From Streptomyces griseofuscus (lineage in GTDB: Bacteria > Actinomycetota > Actinomycetes > Streptomycetales > Streptomycetaceae): 64,000 bases of DNA. Each line of letters begins with the position of its first letter. Within the stretch, counting starts at the first letter, position 1. Below the pieces are notes generated by a model. It was not told the DNA's origin, searched no databases, and saw only the letters and a list, made by a program, of their open reading frames with translations. The position numbers were made by a program, and so were the translations under genes. Of this stretch, positions 48,759 through 56,999 are shown in pieces. The stretch is taken from the NCBI RefSeq assembly GCF_014673495.1, contig NZ_CP051006.1:5084001-5148000 (forward strand), in the 5' to 3' direction.

Positions 48759-51700
48759 GCGGATGCTGCGGGCAGGGGCCCGTGATCGTCAGCTCGGCCG
48801 CCGTACCGACCGCCCGCGTGGACGTCGAGCCGCTGCTCCTGTGCGACGTCCTGCCGGACGGTACGGTCGCCGGGGTCGCGCAGGTCGAGTCCATCTACGA
48901 CGCGAACACCGGCGCCCGGCTGAGCACGCGCATCGTCAACCCGACGACGGGCGCCACCTACACGCCGACCGGCACGCTCACCGTGTGCCAGCCGCCGGCC
49001 GACTGCGCCCGGCAGGTCACGCAGGTGACCCGCTGCGACGACACGACCGGTGACGGCGTCGGTGACACCGAGTACGTCGAGGTGTGGTCGCTGGACCCGT
49101 GCGACGGAGGCGCACCCCAGCTGGTGGGCACCTACCTCGCCGGGGACTTCACCAGCTCCTACACGCCGACCTCGGCCGCCCCGTGCCCTGTCGACGCCCC
49201 GGACACCCCCGTCGTCCTCGGCACCGTCTGCTACACGGCCAGCGGGGGCGGCACCAGCACCGCGGCGGTCCTGAAGTGCCAGGCATGCGCCGACCCAGCC
49301 GTCACCTACGTCGACCTCGCCACCGGGGCCGTGCTGACCGCGCCGACGATCGTGCCCTGCCCGGTCGCCGCCGACCGCTCGGCCCAGCTGCTGTGCGACG
49401 TTCAGGCCAACGGCACCAGCACGCCGTTCCTGCGGACGTTCGCCACCGACGACACCGGCACCACCCACACCGACACCCAGCTGGACGGTACGACCGCCTA
49501 CACCCCGACTGGCACCGTCGGTGCCTGCCTGCCCGTCAGCGACTGCGCCTCACCGACCACCCCGACGGCCACCATCGGCCTGTGCCTGCCGGACGGCACT
49601 CCGATCGCCGTCACCGTCGTCCGCGACTGCAACGGCACGGTGACCTCCGAGGGATGGATCAACCTCCAGACCGGCGCCTACAGTGCGGGCGCGCCGCCGG
49701 TCGGCACCGTCGCCTGCGGCAACTCCCAGTCCGTGCAGGTCTCGGGAACGTTCTGCGACGTCCTGGCGGACGGCACAGTCGCCGGCCTGGTCCTGATCGA
49801 GTACAGCTACGCCGCTGACGGCACGATCGCGTCCGTCCGCCTGGTCGATGCCACCACCGGCGCCACCTACACGCCGACCGGAACCGTCACCACCTGCCCG
49901 GTCGGCGTCGAGCAGCCGGAACAGGACGTCGTCCAGCTCTGCGACACGGCCGCAGACGGCACTGTCACCCAGATGGTGCGCGACTACCGGCGGGACGAGA
50001 CAGGCGCCATCGTCGGGCACTCCGACTACCTCCTGGACGGCTCTCCCTACACGCCGACCGGCACCGTGGGCGACTGCCAGCCCGTGCCGCAGCCGGAGCG
50101 CGATCTGACGGTCCTGTGTGACGTCCAGGCGGACGGCAGCGTGACGACGTTCCTTCGGGATTACCAGCGCGACGTGGCTGGCACTGTCACCGGCCATGCC
50201 GACTACGTTCTCAACGGCTCCGCCCCGTACACCCCGACGGGCACCGTGGGCGTCTGTCAGCCCAAGCCGTGCAAGGACTGCGAAACGCTGGTGCTGTGCG
50301 ACCTGCCCACCGGCGCACCCGTCACCATCAGCGGGACCGCCGCATCCGGCACCCTGTCCAACGGCGTCGGCTGGACGTCCACCGGCGCCACGAACAACAC
50401 GGCGATGGCGGCCAACCTCAGCAACACAGACGGCTCCTGGTGGGGGCTGCACTCCTTCCCCCACTCCGTCACCGCGCCGACGAAGTGGACGTTCTCCCGG
50501 CCCTCGACCGTCGAATTCTCCGTGTACGTCCGCTACTTCGCGCCGGACCCGACGATCAGCCACGCGCAGCTCCCGCCAGGGCTGGACGTCGTGAGCCTGC
50601 CGGACGGCTACACCTACGACGAGACCACCGGAGTCCTCACCCGCACCTCGGACGCCGCACCGATCGACCCGTGCTCGTACGTCACGGACCCGCGGATCGC
50701 GAGCAGCGCCCGGTTCCGTACCGCCGGCCCGGTCACCACGTTCACCACCGCCCCGGCAGCAAACAGCCGCATCGCCTCGTGCGGGACGTTCTTCACCTAC
50801 TGGGCCGGCGCCGTGTCCGTGGTGCCCGGAGGCCCGTTCCTGCGGCAGATCTGCCGCTCCTGTGACGGCACCGCCACCGTCACGGACACCCTCCTGGACG
50901 GCATCACCCCCTACACGGTGGCCGGGACCGCCGGGGTGTGCGACTCGTCCGAACCGCGACAGTGCGACACAACGGTCATGGGCGAGTGCGTCTACTCCCT
51001 GCCCGACACCATGACCGGCTTCGACACGGCCAACACCGGCTTCCCAGACTGCTGGCTCGGCACCGCCACGAACCCGACATACACCTTCGGCGACCGCGTC
51101 ACCTCCTGGGAAGGCACCTACCAGTCGAGCACGGGCACCCCGTCCGACATGGGGTTCACCAGCCCGGACCTCGGCGGCGCTATCTCCTTCGCCGCCTTCA
51201 CGCCGGCCATGCCGGCCTCCCCGACGCCGACGCCCCCGCCCTACGTCGGCACGGCCACGTTCAACGGCGTCACGGTCACGCTGCGCGTGCTTGCCGGTGA
51301 CGGCGTGATCAACCAGGGCACACAGGTAGCCGTGAGCCCGGGGGACCGCTTCAGGATCGAGTTCTCCACGCCGGTCCGGCTGGCCGTCACGACGACGAAC
51401 TTCGCTGACCCGCCGACCCCGCACATGGAGCGGCTGTGCGGCGTCGTCGCCGAAACGGTGCCGTGGACGGCGCTCAAGCTGGCGGACTGCGAGGGCGCCA
51501 TCACCACCGTTGACGCGGACACACGGGCGCCGCTCCCGGCGAACGCGACCGTCACGTGCGATGACGACTGCTGCCAGCCGGTCCAGGTCTGCATCCAGCA
51601 GGACACCACCCAGAGCGTCGAGTTCATCTCGAATGAGGGTCACCTCAACGACAACTCGGTGGATCCGGTGTGGAAGTGGACGCCGAACCTGAGCGTGGCC

Positions 51701-52771
51701 AACCCGCCCTGGTACGACATGTACGAGTTCCAGTACTCGACGGCCTGGTCGGTCGTGGACTCCGACACCGCCCGCCCCGCCTGGTGGGTCTCGCCGCACC
51801 CGTCCGGCGCCTCGGCGCAGTCGAGCCCGGCCAGGCCGAATGAGGGGCCGTCGCTCCTCAACGCCCACTGGTTCCCGCGCGCGTTCTTCGACCTGCCGGA
51901 CAACGCCGACCCCGCGACGATCAAGATTCAGGCCACCGTACTCAACGCCGACCAGATCGGCAGGGCGTTCCGGCTCAACGGCGGTGCCTGGCAGAGCCTC
52001 CCGGCGACGGCCACGCACAACGGGACGACGTACACCTTCGGTCCCGCCACCATCCCGGGCGCCCAGGCCGGGCGGAACTTCCTCTACCTCGACGTGGAGG
52101 AGACCGTCGGCGGCGGCTCCGGCCTGATGGTGCACCTCAAGGTCACGTACGAGGTCATTCCCGAGACCCGCTCGTGGACGCGGATGATCTGCTGCGACGG
52201 CACGATCTACTACCTGGACGAGGACGGGGCGCGTCAGGACGCCATCCCGGAGGGCTGGCACCTGGCGCCGTGCGGCGGAGAGGCAGGCAGCAGCAAGTCG
52301 TGCGCCAAGCAGGTGGTGGAACGGTGCGGCTGCGATGACACCACCGGCGACGGCGTCGGCGACGTCCAGTACACCGAGCTGTGGGCCGTCGACCCGTGCA
52401 ACGGCGCCGCCCCGACCCTGCTGGGTACCTTCCTCGACGGTGACCTCACCCAGCCGTACACGCCGGCCGCGCCAGTCGACTGCACTGCGGCAGAGCTGCT
52501 GCCGAGGCCGCTGAGCACCGGCGTACGGGCGGTGACCGGAACCGCGGCGCAAAACATCGCGAGCAGCTTCCCCGGCGTCCAGAGCGTCAGCCTCACCGTG
52601 CTCGCCGGCGCGGTCAACGTCACCATGTCGGACGGCGCGGCCGTCCCGGTCCCGGCCGGGGTCACGATGACGTGGTCCGTCGCCCAGGACAGTGACACCG
52701 CCCTCGCCGCGGCCTCCTTCGCCGGGGCAACGGCCGCAGCGAGCTACCTCCTGAACTGGACGTACCGCTGA
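48755..52771 (+). CDS. Giant Cys-rich modular virion protein 2
   Basis: The 1338-aa protein opens MSGCCGQGP and continues with the same module families as its upstream neighbour: CDDTTGDGVGDTEYVEVW (two), FCDVLADGTVAGLVLIEYSY-type and LCDVQADGSVTTFLRDYQRD-type repeats, each ending near YTPTGTVGxC. Two or more non-repeat beta domains occupy about 510-1150. The C-terminal domain (TMSDGAAVPVPAGVTMTWSV) is shared with two other proteins. GTG at 48755 overlaps the previous stop by 4 nt; AGGAG precedes it. Confidence 0.65.
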   Translation: MSGCCGQGPVIVSSAAVPTARVDVEPLLLCDVLPDGTVAGVAQVESIYDANTGARLSTRIVNPTTGATYTPTGTLTVCQPPADCARQVTQVTRCDDTTGDGVGDTEYVEVWSLDPCDGGAPQLVGTYLAGDFTSSYTPTSAAPCPVDAPDTPVVLGTVCYTASGGGTSTAAVLKCQACADPAVTYVDLATGAVLTAPTIVPCPVAADRSAQLLCDVQANGTSTPFLRTFATDDTGTTHTDTQLDGTTAYTPTGTVGACLPVSDCASPTTPTATIGLCLPDGTPIAVTVVRDCNGTVTSEGWINLQTGAYSAGAPPVGTVACGNSQSVQVSGTFCDVLADGTVAGLVLIEYSYAADGTIASVRLVDATTGATYTPTGTVTTCPVGVEQPEQDVVQLCDTAADGTVTQMVRDYRRDETGAIVGHSDYLLDGSPYTPTGTVGDCQPVPQPERDLTVLCDVQADGSVTTFLRDYQRDVAGTVTGHADYVLNGSAPYTPTGTVGVCQPKPCKDCETLVLCDLPTGAPVTISGTAASGTLSNGVGWTSTGATNNTAMAANLSNTDGSWWGLHSFPHSVTAPTKWTFSRPSTVEFSVYVRYFAPDPTISHAQLPPGLDVVSLPDGYTYDETTGVLTRTSDAAPIDPCSYVTDPRIASSARFRTAGPVTTFTTAPAANSRIASCGTFFTYWAGAVSVVPGGPFLRQICRSCDGTATVTDTLLDGITPYTVAGTAGVCDSSEPRQCDTTVMGECVYSLPDTMTGFDTANTGFPDCWLGTATNPTYTFGDRVTSWEGTYQSSTGTPSDMGFTSPDLGGAISFAAFTPAMPASPTPTPPPYVGTATFNGVTVTLRVLAGDGVINQGTQVAVSPGDRFRIEFSTPVRLAVTTTNFADPPTPHMERLCGVVAETVPWTALKLADCEGAITTVDADTRAPLPANATVTCDDDCCQPVQVCIQQDTTQSVEFISNEGHLNDNSVDPVWKWTPNLSVANPPWYDMYEFQYSTAWSVVDSDTARPAWWVSPHPSGASAQSSPARPNEGPSLLNAHWFPRAFFDLPDNADPATIKIQATVLNADQIGRAFRLNGGAWQSLPATATHNGTTYTFGPATIPGAQAGRNFLYLDVEETVGGGSGLMVHLKVTYEVIPETRSWTRMICCDGTIYYLDEDGARQDAIPEGWHLAPCGGEAGSSKSCAKQVVERCGCDDTTGDGVGDVQYTELWAVDPCNGAAPTLLGTFLDGDLTQPYTPAAPVDCTAAELLPRPLSTGVRAVTGTAAQNIASSFPGVQSVSLTVLAGAVNVTMSDGAAVPVPAGVTMTWSVAQDSDTALAAASFAGATAAASYLLNWTYR

Positions 52772-52812
52772 TGGCCGTCCCCCTTCCCCAGACCGCCGAC
52801 CAGGAGGCGCTG

Positions 52813-53013
52813 ATGAGCGACGACAAGACCGAGGCCACGCCCGGCCCGCGCTACTTCACGAAGGAGGGCGAGGGCGTGCAGGTCGTCTACAACCTGCGTG
52901 ACGACGCCCCGTACCTGGAGCTCGGCTACACGGAGGTGGACGAGGCTGCCTACCTCGCGAGCCTGCCGGACGTCTTCGCCTCGCCGCTCCCCACCGCCCC
53001 GGAAGGTGACTGA
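52813..53013 (+). CDS. 66-aa acidic protein
   Basis: ATG at 52813 has AGGAGG 5 nt upstream; an in-frame ATG at 52771 overlapping the previous stop would add 14 residues. The product (RYFTKEGEGVQVVYNLRDDA) is acidic with two aromatic strands and resembles small tail-assembly type proteins next to fibre genes. It couples by 1 nt to the first of five paralogous fibre genes. Confidence 0.55.
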   Translation: MSDDKTEATPGPRYFTKEGEGVQVVYNLRDDAPYLELGYTEVDEAAYLASLPDVFASPLPTAPEGD

Positions 53014-53663
53014 TGGCGGGGAGCTGCTGCGGGTCCGCCCGGGTCGTCCCGCGCCTGGACCCGGCACCGTGCAACGCGCTCACACAGGCGGCGGCCGGGC
53101 TCCTCGTCCCACACGCCGAGGTCGCCGGAATCGCCCCCGGTGGCGCGGTCTCGGCGACCCGCTCGGTCGACGTCGACGTACAGGCGCCGGCCGCCGGCGC
53201 CTGCCCGGCGACCTGGACAGTCGGGGCGCGCCTCACCCCCGTCAGCGGTGAAGTGTTCGGAGCAGATGCGAACCTGCAAGCCGTGGCCTCCGGAACCTGG
53301 GTGGCGACCAGCGCCCAGGCCGTGCTTCCCGAGGCCGGGACGTACGCCCTGTCCGCCGACTTCTACTCCCACATCAACGCGACCACGCCGTGGGCGGTGG
53401 CGATCAACGCCCGCCTGTTCAACGTCACCGCAGGGGCACCCGTGCCCGGCACCAACCGGCGCATCCAGTTCGGCAACATCAACGATCCCGGCGGTGGCAC
53501 GGTCATGTCGCTGCAGAACGCTGGCAGCCTCAGCACCTTCCTCACCGTCACCGGGCCGACGACGATCCGCGTGGAAGGCCTGCGGCAATACGTCGGCTTC
53601 AACGACTCCACCCAGGCGGTCCTCGGAAGCCCACGCCTCGGTTTCGTGAAGGTGAGCGACTGA
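53013..53663 (+). CDS. Tandem fibre-like paralogue 1
   Basis: 216 aa: MAGSCCG head, LDPAPCNALTQAAAGLLVPH stalk motif, RSVDVDVQAPAAGACPATW, then a beta-sandwich head (VLPEAGTYALSADFYSHIN) resembling C1q/TNF-like phage fibre tips. First of five adjacent paralogues, each coupled by an overlapping TGATG or ATGA. Confidence 0.65.
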   Translation: MAGSCCGSARVVPRLDPAPCNALTQAAAGLLVPHAEVAGIAPGGAVSATRSVDVDVQAPAAGACPATWTVGARLTPVSGEVFGADANLQAVASGTWVATSAQAVLPEAGTYALSADFYSHINATTPWAVAINARLFNVTAGAPVPGTNRRIQFGNINDPGGGTVMSLQNAGSLSTFLTVTGPTTIRVEGLRQYVGFNDSTQAVLGSPRLGFVKVSD

Positions 53664-54310
53664 TGGCCGGTAGCTGCTGCGGTCGTACGTACCGCGTCGA
53701 CGCGCCCCTGGACCCTGCGCCGTGCAACGCCCTCACCCGCACGGCAGGCGGGCTCCTCGTGCCGCACACCGTCCTTCAGGGCGTCGCCCCCGGCGGCGCG
53801 GTGTCGGTGCAACGCTCGGTCGACATCGACGTCACGCCGCCCGCCGCCGGGGCGTGCCCGGAGACATGGCAGGTCGGCGGCCGGCTCACTCCGGTGAGCG
53901 GGCAGACGTCCGGCGCTGTCGGCATTCAAGGTTCCCCGTTCGACACGTGGATTCCCGTCACCGGGGCGCAGTTGACGCTTCCGGAGGCGGGCGTCTACGA
54001 AGTGATCGCCGACTGTCAAGGCGGCGTGATCATGAACGGCAGCGTCTCCAACGCGATCATCCAGGCGCGGATCTTCGACGTCACCGCCAACGCCGTCATC
54101 CCGCTCACCACGCGGACCATCCTGCTATTCGCCGCGACACCCGCCGCCAGCGTCCACACGCTTCAAGCCACGGCCTCGGCCTCGGCGCTGTACCAGGTGG
54201 CAGGGCCGAGAACGATTCGAGTCGAGGGCCTGAAGCACGTCGACAGCGGGACCACGAGCGGAGAAGCCGTCTGGGCACAGAACTTCCGCTTCAAGAAGGT
54301 GGCCGACTGA
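53663..54310 (+). CDS. Tandem fibre-like paralogue 2
   Basis: 215 aa. Head and stalk are nearly identical in pattern to paralogue 1 (MAGSCCGRTYRVDAPLDPAP, NALTRTAGGLLVPH, TPPAAGACPETWQVGGRLTP), while the C-terminal sandwich differs widely (LTLPEAGVYEVIADCQGGV). Conserved base plus variable tip suggests alternative receptor-binding tips or copies at different positions. Confidence 0.65.
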   Translation: MAGSCCGRTYRVDAPLDPAPCNALTRTAGGLLVPHTVLQGVAPGGAVSVQRSVDIDVTPPAAGACPETWQVGGRLTPVSGQTSGAVGIQGSPFDTWIPVTGAQLTLPEAGVYEVIADCQGGVIMNGSVSNAIIQARIFDVTANAVIPLTTRTILLFAATPAASVHTLQATASASALYQVAGPRTIRVEGLKHVDSGTTSGEAVWAQNFRFKKVAD

Positions 54311-54999
54311 TGGCCGGGGCCTGCGGGCGTACGTACCGCATCGACCCGAAGCTGGACCCGGCAGCGTGCAACAGCCTGTCGCAGACCGCGAGCGGCCTCC
54401 TCACGCCGCGCACCGAGGTCACGGGCATCGCCCCCGGAACGGCGGTCGGCACCGAGCGGTCCGTCGACGTGGACGTGACACCCCCGGCCACCGGGGCGTG
54501 TCCGGCGAACTGGACGGTTGGGGCGCGGCTCACGCCAGTGTTCGGGACCCGGAACGCCGGCATGGCGGACCTGCGGACGTCGGCTCAGGGGCAGCAGGTG
54601 GTGTTGCCGTTCAGTCAGGTGCTGTTGCCCGAGCCGGGCGTCTACCGGCTCACCGCCCACCTGTTCGGCATCGCCACCTGGAACTTCAGCGGCAGGCACA
54701 TCGCGTCCATCTCGGCCCTGTGGGTCAACACCACGACGAATGCCTTCGTACCCGGCAGCCCGCGGTGGGTGCTCCTCCACGACGAGCCCGGCACGGTGAA
54801 CTCGGACACCGGCCTCAAGAGCATCGGCGGGAACGCGGTCTGCGAAGGGTTCGTCACCATCGCCGCCCCGACCACGTTCGAGATCCGAGCCCTGCGGGCC
54901 ACCGGCGACGGGAGCACGCTCGCCAACGCCAACCTCCAGCACTACCTGACCGGCGGCATTCCCCAGCAGGGAATTCTCTGGCAGAAGGTGAGCGACTGA
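54310..54999 (+). CDS. Tandem fibre-like paralogue 3
   Basis: 229 aa, MAGACGRTYRIDPKLDPAAC, NSLSQTASGLLTPRTEV, VDVTPPATGACPANWTVGAR, then a sandwich with LLPEPGVYRLTAHLFGIATW. Same architecture and 1-nt overlap with its neighbours. Confidence 0.65.
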   Translation: MAGACGRTYRIDPKLDPAACNSLSQTASGLLTPRTEVTGIAPGTAVGTERSVDVDVTPPATGACPANWTVGARLTPVFGTRNAGMADLRTSAQGQQVVLPFSQVLLPEPGVYRLTAHLFGIATWNFSGRHIASISALWVNTTTNAFVPGSPRWVLLHDEPGTVNSDTGLKSIGGNAVCEGFVTIAAPTTFEIRALRATGDGSTLANANLQHYLTGGIPQQGILWQKVSD

Positions 55000-55631
55000 T
55001 GACTGGAACGGCAGCCGGTATCGGCACCCGGCCCGATCCTGCTCCGTGCAACGCGCTGACCGCTTCGGCCAGCGGCCTCCTGGTGCCGGGCGTGCTGATC
55101 CAGGTGGACCCGGGCCTCACCGTCACGCCACCGGCCGCAGGGGCCTGCCCGCAGGTGTGGCGGATCGGCGTGGACGCGGCATGGGTGCAAAACGGCACGC
55201 TCAACTTCCTCCACACGCTCACCGGGGCACTCCGGGCGTGGGAGACCGTGCCCGAGGTGCCTTTGCTGACCATCCCGCGCGCCGGCGTATGGGAGGTCAA
55301 CTTCCAGGTGCGCGGTGTCGCGTCGCTCCCAGCGCCCGGCGCGGCGGCCACCGACACAGGCGTCGTGGTCGGCATGTACAAGAACGGGGCCCTCGTGCCC
55401 GGCACAGAGGCCATGGTCATCTACCACAGCGAGGCGGCAGGCGACCAGGGCAAGCAGATCCAGGCGACGGGCTCGCGGCAGTTCATGCACACGTTCGCCG
55501 CCGGGGACACGGTGGGCCTCGGCGCCTACCGCCTCGGCACGTCCGGCAGCGCCGCGGTGGTCAGCAACGGCGACGGCCGCACATACATCTCGGCCCACTG
55601 GGTCGCCCCGGAAGGAGACAGCCCAGCATGA
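54999..55631 (+). CDS. Tandem fibre-like paralogue 4
   Basis: 210 aa. Shorter head (MTGTAAGIGTRPDPAPCNAL) but the same stalk (TASASGLLVPGVLIQVD, TVTPPAAGACPQVWRIG). The tip is the clearest C1q-like one: IPRAGVWEVNFQVRGVASLP, GMYKNGALVPGTEAMVIYHS and a FAAGDTVGLGAYRLGTSGSA strand. Confidence 0.65.
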   Translation: MTGTAAGIGTRPDPAPCNALTASASGLLVPGVLIQVDPGLTVTPPAAGACPQVWRIGVDAAWVQNGTLNFLHTLTGALRAWETVPEVPLLTIPRAGVWEVNFQVRGVASLPAPGAAATDTGVVVGMYKNGALVPGTEAMVIYHSEAAGDQGKQIQATGSRQFMHTFAAGDTVGLGAYRLGTSGSAAVVSNGDGRTYISAHWVAPEGDSPA

Positions 55632-56098
55632 CCGGAACCGCCGCCAGTATCGATACAGGCGGTAGCGGCTTCGCTGCCCTACCGGCAGGCGTCGACCTCA
55701 CGTCGGCCGCTTCCGGCGCATGGGTTGATCTCGGGCTGTCCCTCGCGCTGCCCGCGGCTGGCACCTACCACCTCGACGCGGTCGTCCGGGGAAACATCGG
55801 CAGGATGAGCACGGGCGAGAACGCGCTCATCACCGCCCGACTGTGGGACGTCACCGCGGGCGCCATCGTCCCCGACAGCCAGGCCATCGTCGTACAGATC
55901 GCCGAGTTCGCCACGGGTGCCGCGACCGCCTTGCAGTGGAACAGCTCCGCCGCGATCAGCGTCGAGTACAAACCCACTTCACCGAGGACGATCCGGCTCG
56001 AAGCCGCCCGAACCGACATCGCGGGCACCACCGAGGTTGCCGGGATCGGCTCCGACACGCTCCAACGCACCACCCTGCGATACGCGCGCGTCGCGTAA
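55628..56098 (+). CDS. Tandem fibre-like paralogue 5, truncated stalk
   Basis: 156 aa. Retains the MTGTAASIDTGGSG opening and the sandwich (LALPAAGTYHLDAVVRGNIG, ITARLWDVTAGAIVPDS) but has lost the Cys-containing stalk segment. ATG at 55628 overlaps the previous stop by 4 nt. Confidence 0.6.
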   Translation: MTGTAASIDTGGSGFAALPAGVDLTSAASGAWVDLGLSLALPAAGTYHLDAVVRGNIGRMSTGENALITARLWDVTAGAIVPDSQAIVVQIAEFATGAATALQWNSSAAISVEYKPTSPRTIRLEAARTDIAGTTEVAGIGSDTLQRTTLRYARVA

Positions 56099-56125
56099 CC
56101 CCTCACCCCTCTCGGAGGTCTCCCC

Positions 56126-56608
56126 ATGTCCGGAACCAGCGGAAGCGTCTCGGCAGCAGCCGCGGCCGATGCCGAGTACGAGATCCTGTGCGACGTCCAG
56201 GCCGACGGCACGAGCACGCCGTTCCTGCGGCACTACACCACCAGCGGCACCGGCGCCCCGTCCGTGTCGGACACTGCGCTGGACGGAACCACGCCGTACG
56301 CGCCGAACGGCAGCGTCGTACGGTGCGGCACCAACCCGAACCCGCAGATCGACAGCAAGGCGCAGAGGCAGACCGGCGCGGGCACCGTCACCATCGCCGC
56401 GGGGGCGAGGTCGGTGACGCTCCTCGTGTTCGCCGGCGCCCCCACCGTGGCCATCGGCGGGGACCCGGCCGTCGCCTTCCCGGCCGGCAGCACGGGCACC
56501 TGGTCCGTCGACCAGGGCGGCAAGAACGGCGAGAAGCTCGCCGACGCCTTCGTGGTCACCGGCGTCGCAGGGGCGGACTTCATCGTCCTGTCCACGCGCG
56601 AGATCTGA
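56126..56608 (+). CDS. Short protein sharing modules with the giant Cys-rich proteins
   Basis: 160 aa: a low-complexity Ser/Ala opening, one LCDVQADGTSTPFLRHYTTS ... LDGTTPYAPNGSVVRC module, then the C-terminal domain QTGAGTVTIAAGARSVTLLV ... AGSTGTWSVDQGG found at the ends of the 45630 and 48755 products. It is a minimal version of those proteins: one repeat plus the shared end domain. ATG at 56126 after GGAGG. Confidence 0.65.
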   Translation: MSGTSGSVSAAAAADAEYEILCDVQADGTSTPFLRHYTTSGTGAPSVSDTALDGTTPYAPNGSVVRCGTNPNPQIDSKAQRQTGAGTVTIAAGARSVTLLVFAGAPTVAIGGDPAVAFPAGSTGTWSVDQGGKNGEKLADAFVVTGVAGADFIVLSTREI

Positions 56609-56913
56609 TGGCCACCACCGGCGGCTACACGGCGCCTGCGCCCCGAGTGGAGCGCCAGACCGTGGTGACGGACGCCAATGGCAACGCGGTCTTCAACTGG
56701 CCCGCTGGCGCGTTCGCCGCTCCGCCGGTCGTCACCATCGGCGTCCAGGGAGGCACGGCGTTCCGCTCCCACGCGATCACCGCGAACACCGCGGCGTCGA
56801 CCACGGTCAACGTTCTCGTCGCGGCCGGCGTGACCCTGCTCGGCATCGGCGTCCTCGCGGTCGGCGCGCCCGCTGCCGGGATCACCGTTCACGCGCACGC
56901 TGTCGCCCCGTAG
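56608..56913 (+). CDS. Small fibre-tip-like protein
   Basis: 101 aa. TVVTDANGNAVFNWPAGAF ... APPVVTIGVQGG is a common pattern at the C-terminal ends of phage tail fibres and spikes. The C terminus is hydrophobic (VNVLVAAGVTLLGIGVLAVG). ATG at 56608 overlaps the previous stop by one base. Last gene before late element 3. Confidence 0.6.
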   Translation: MATTGGYTAPAPRVERQTVVTDANGNAVFNWPAGAFAAPPVVTIGVQGGTAFRSHAITANTAASTTVNVLVAAGVTLLGIGVLAVGAPAAGITVHAHAVAP

Positions 56914-56930
56914 CGGCGGCCGTAACCACC

Positions 56931-56967
56931 TAAACTCGCTATGTCGCCGCTGGTTGTGGGCCGGGCG
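56931..56967 (+). promoter_or_regulatory. Late promoter/leader element 3
   Basis: TAAACT (56931-56936), 12 nt, then GCTGGTTGTGGGCCGGGCG (56949-56967). AGGAGCG and the ATG at 57000 follow. Confidence 0.6.
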
Positions 56968-56999
56968 TCTCCTCCCTCGCATCGAGCCAGGAGCGCCCC

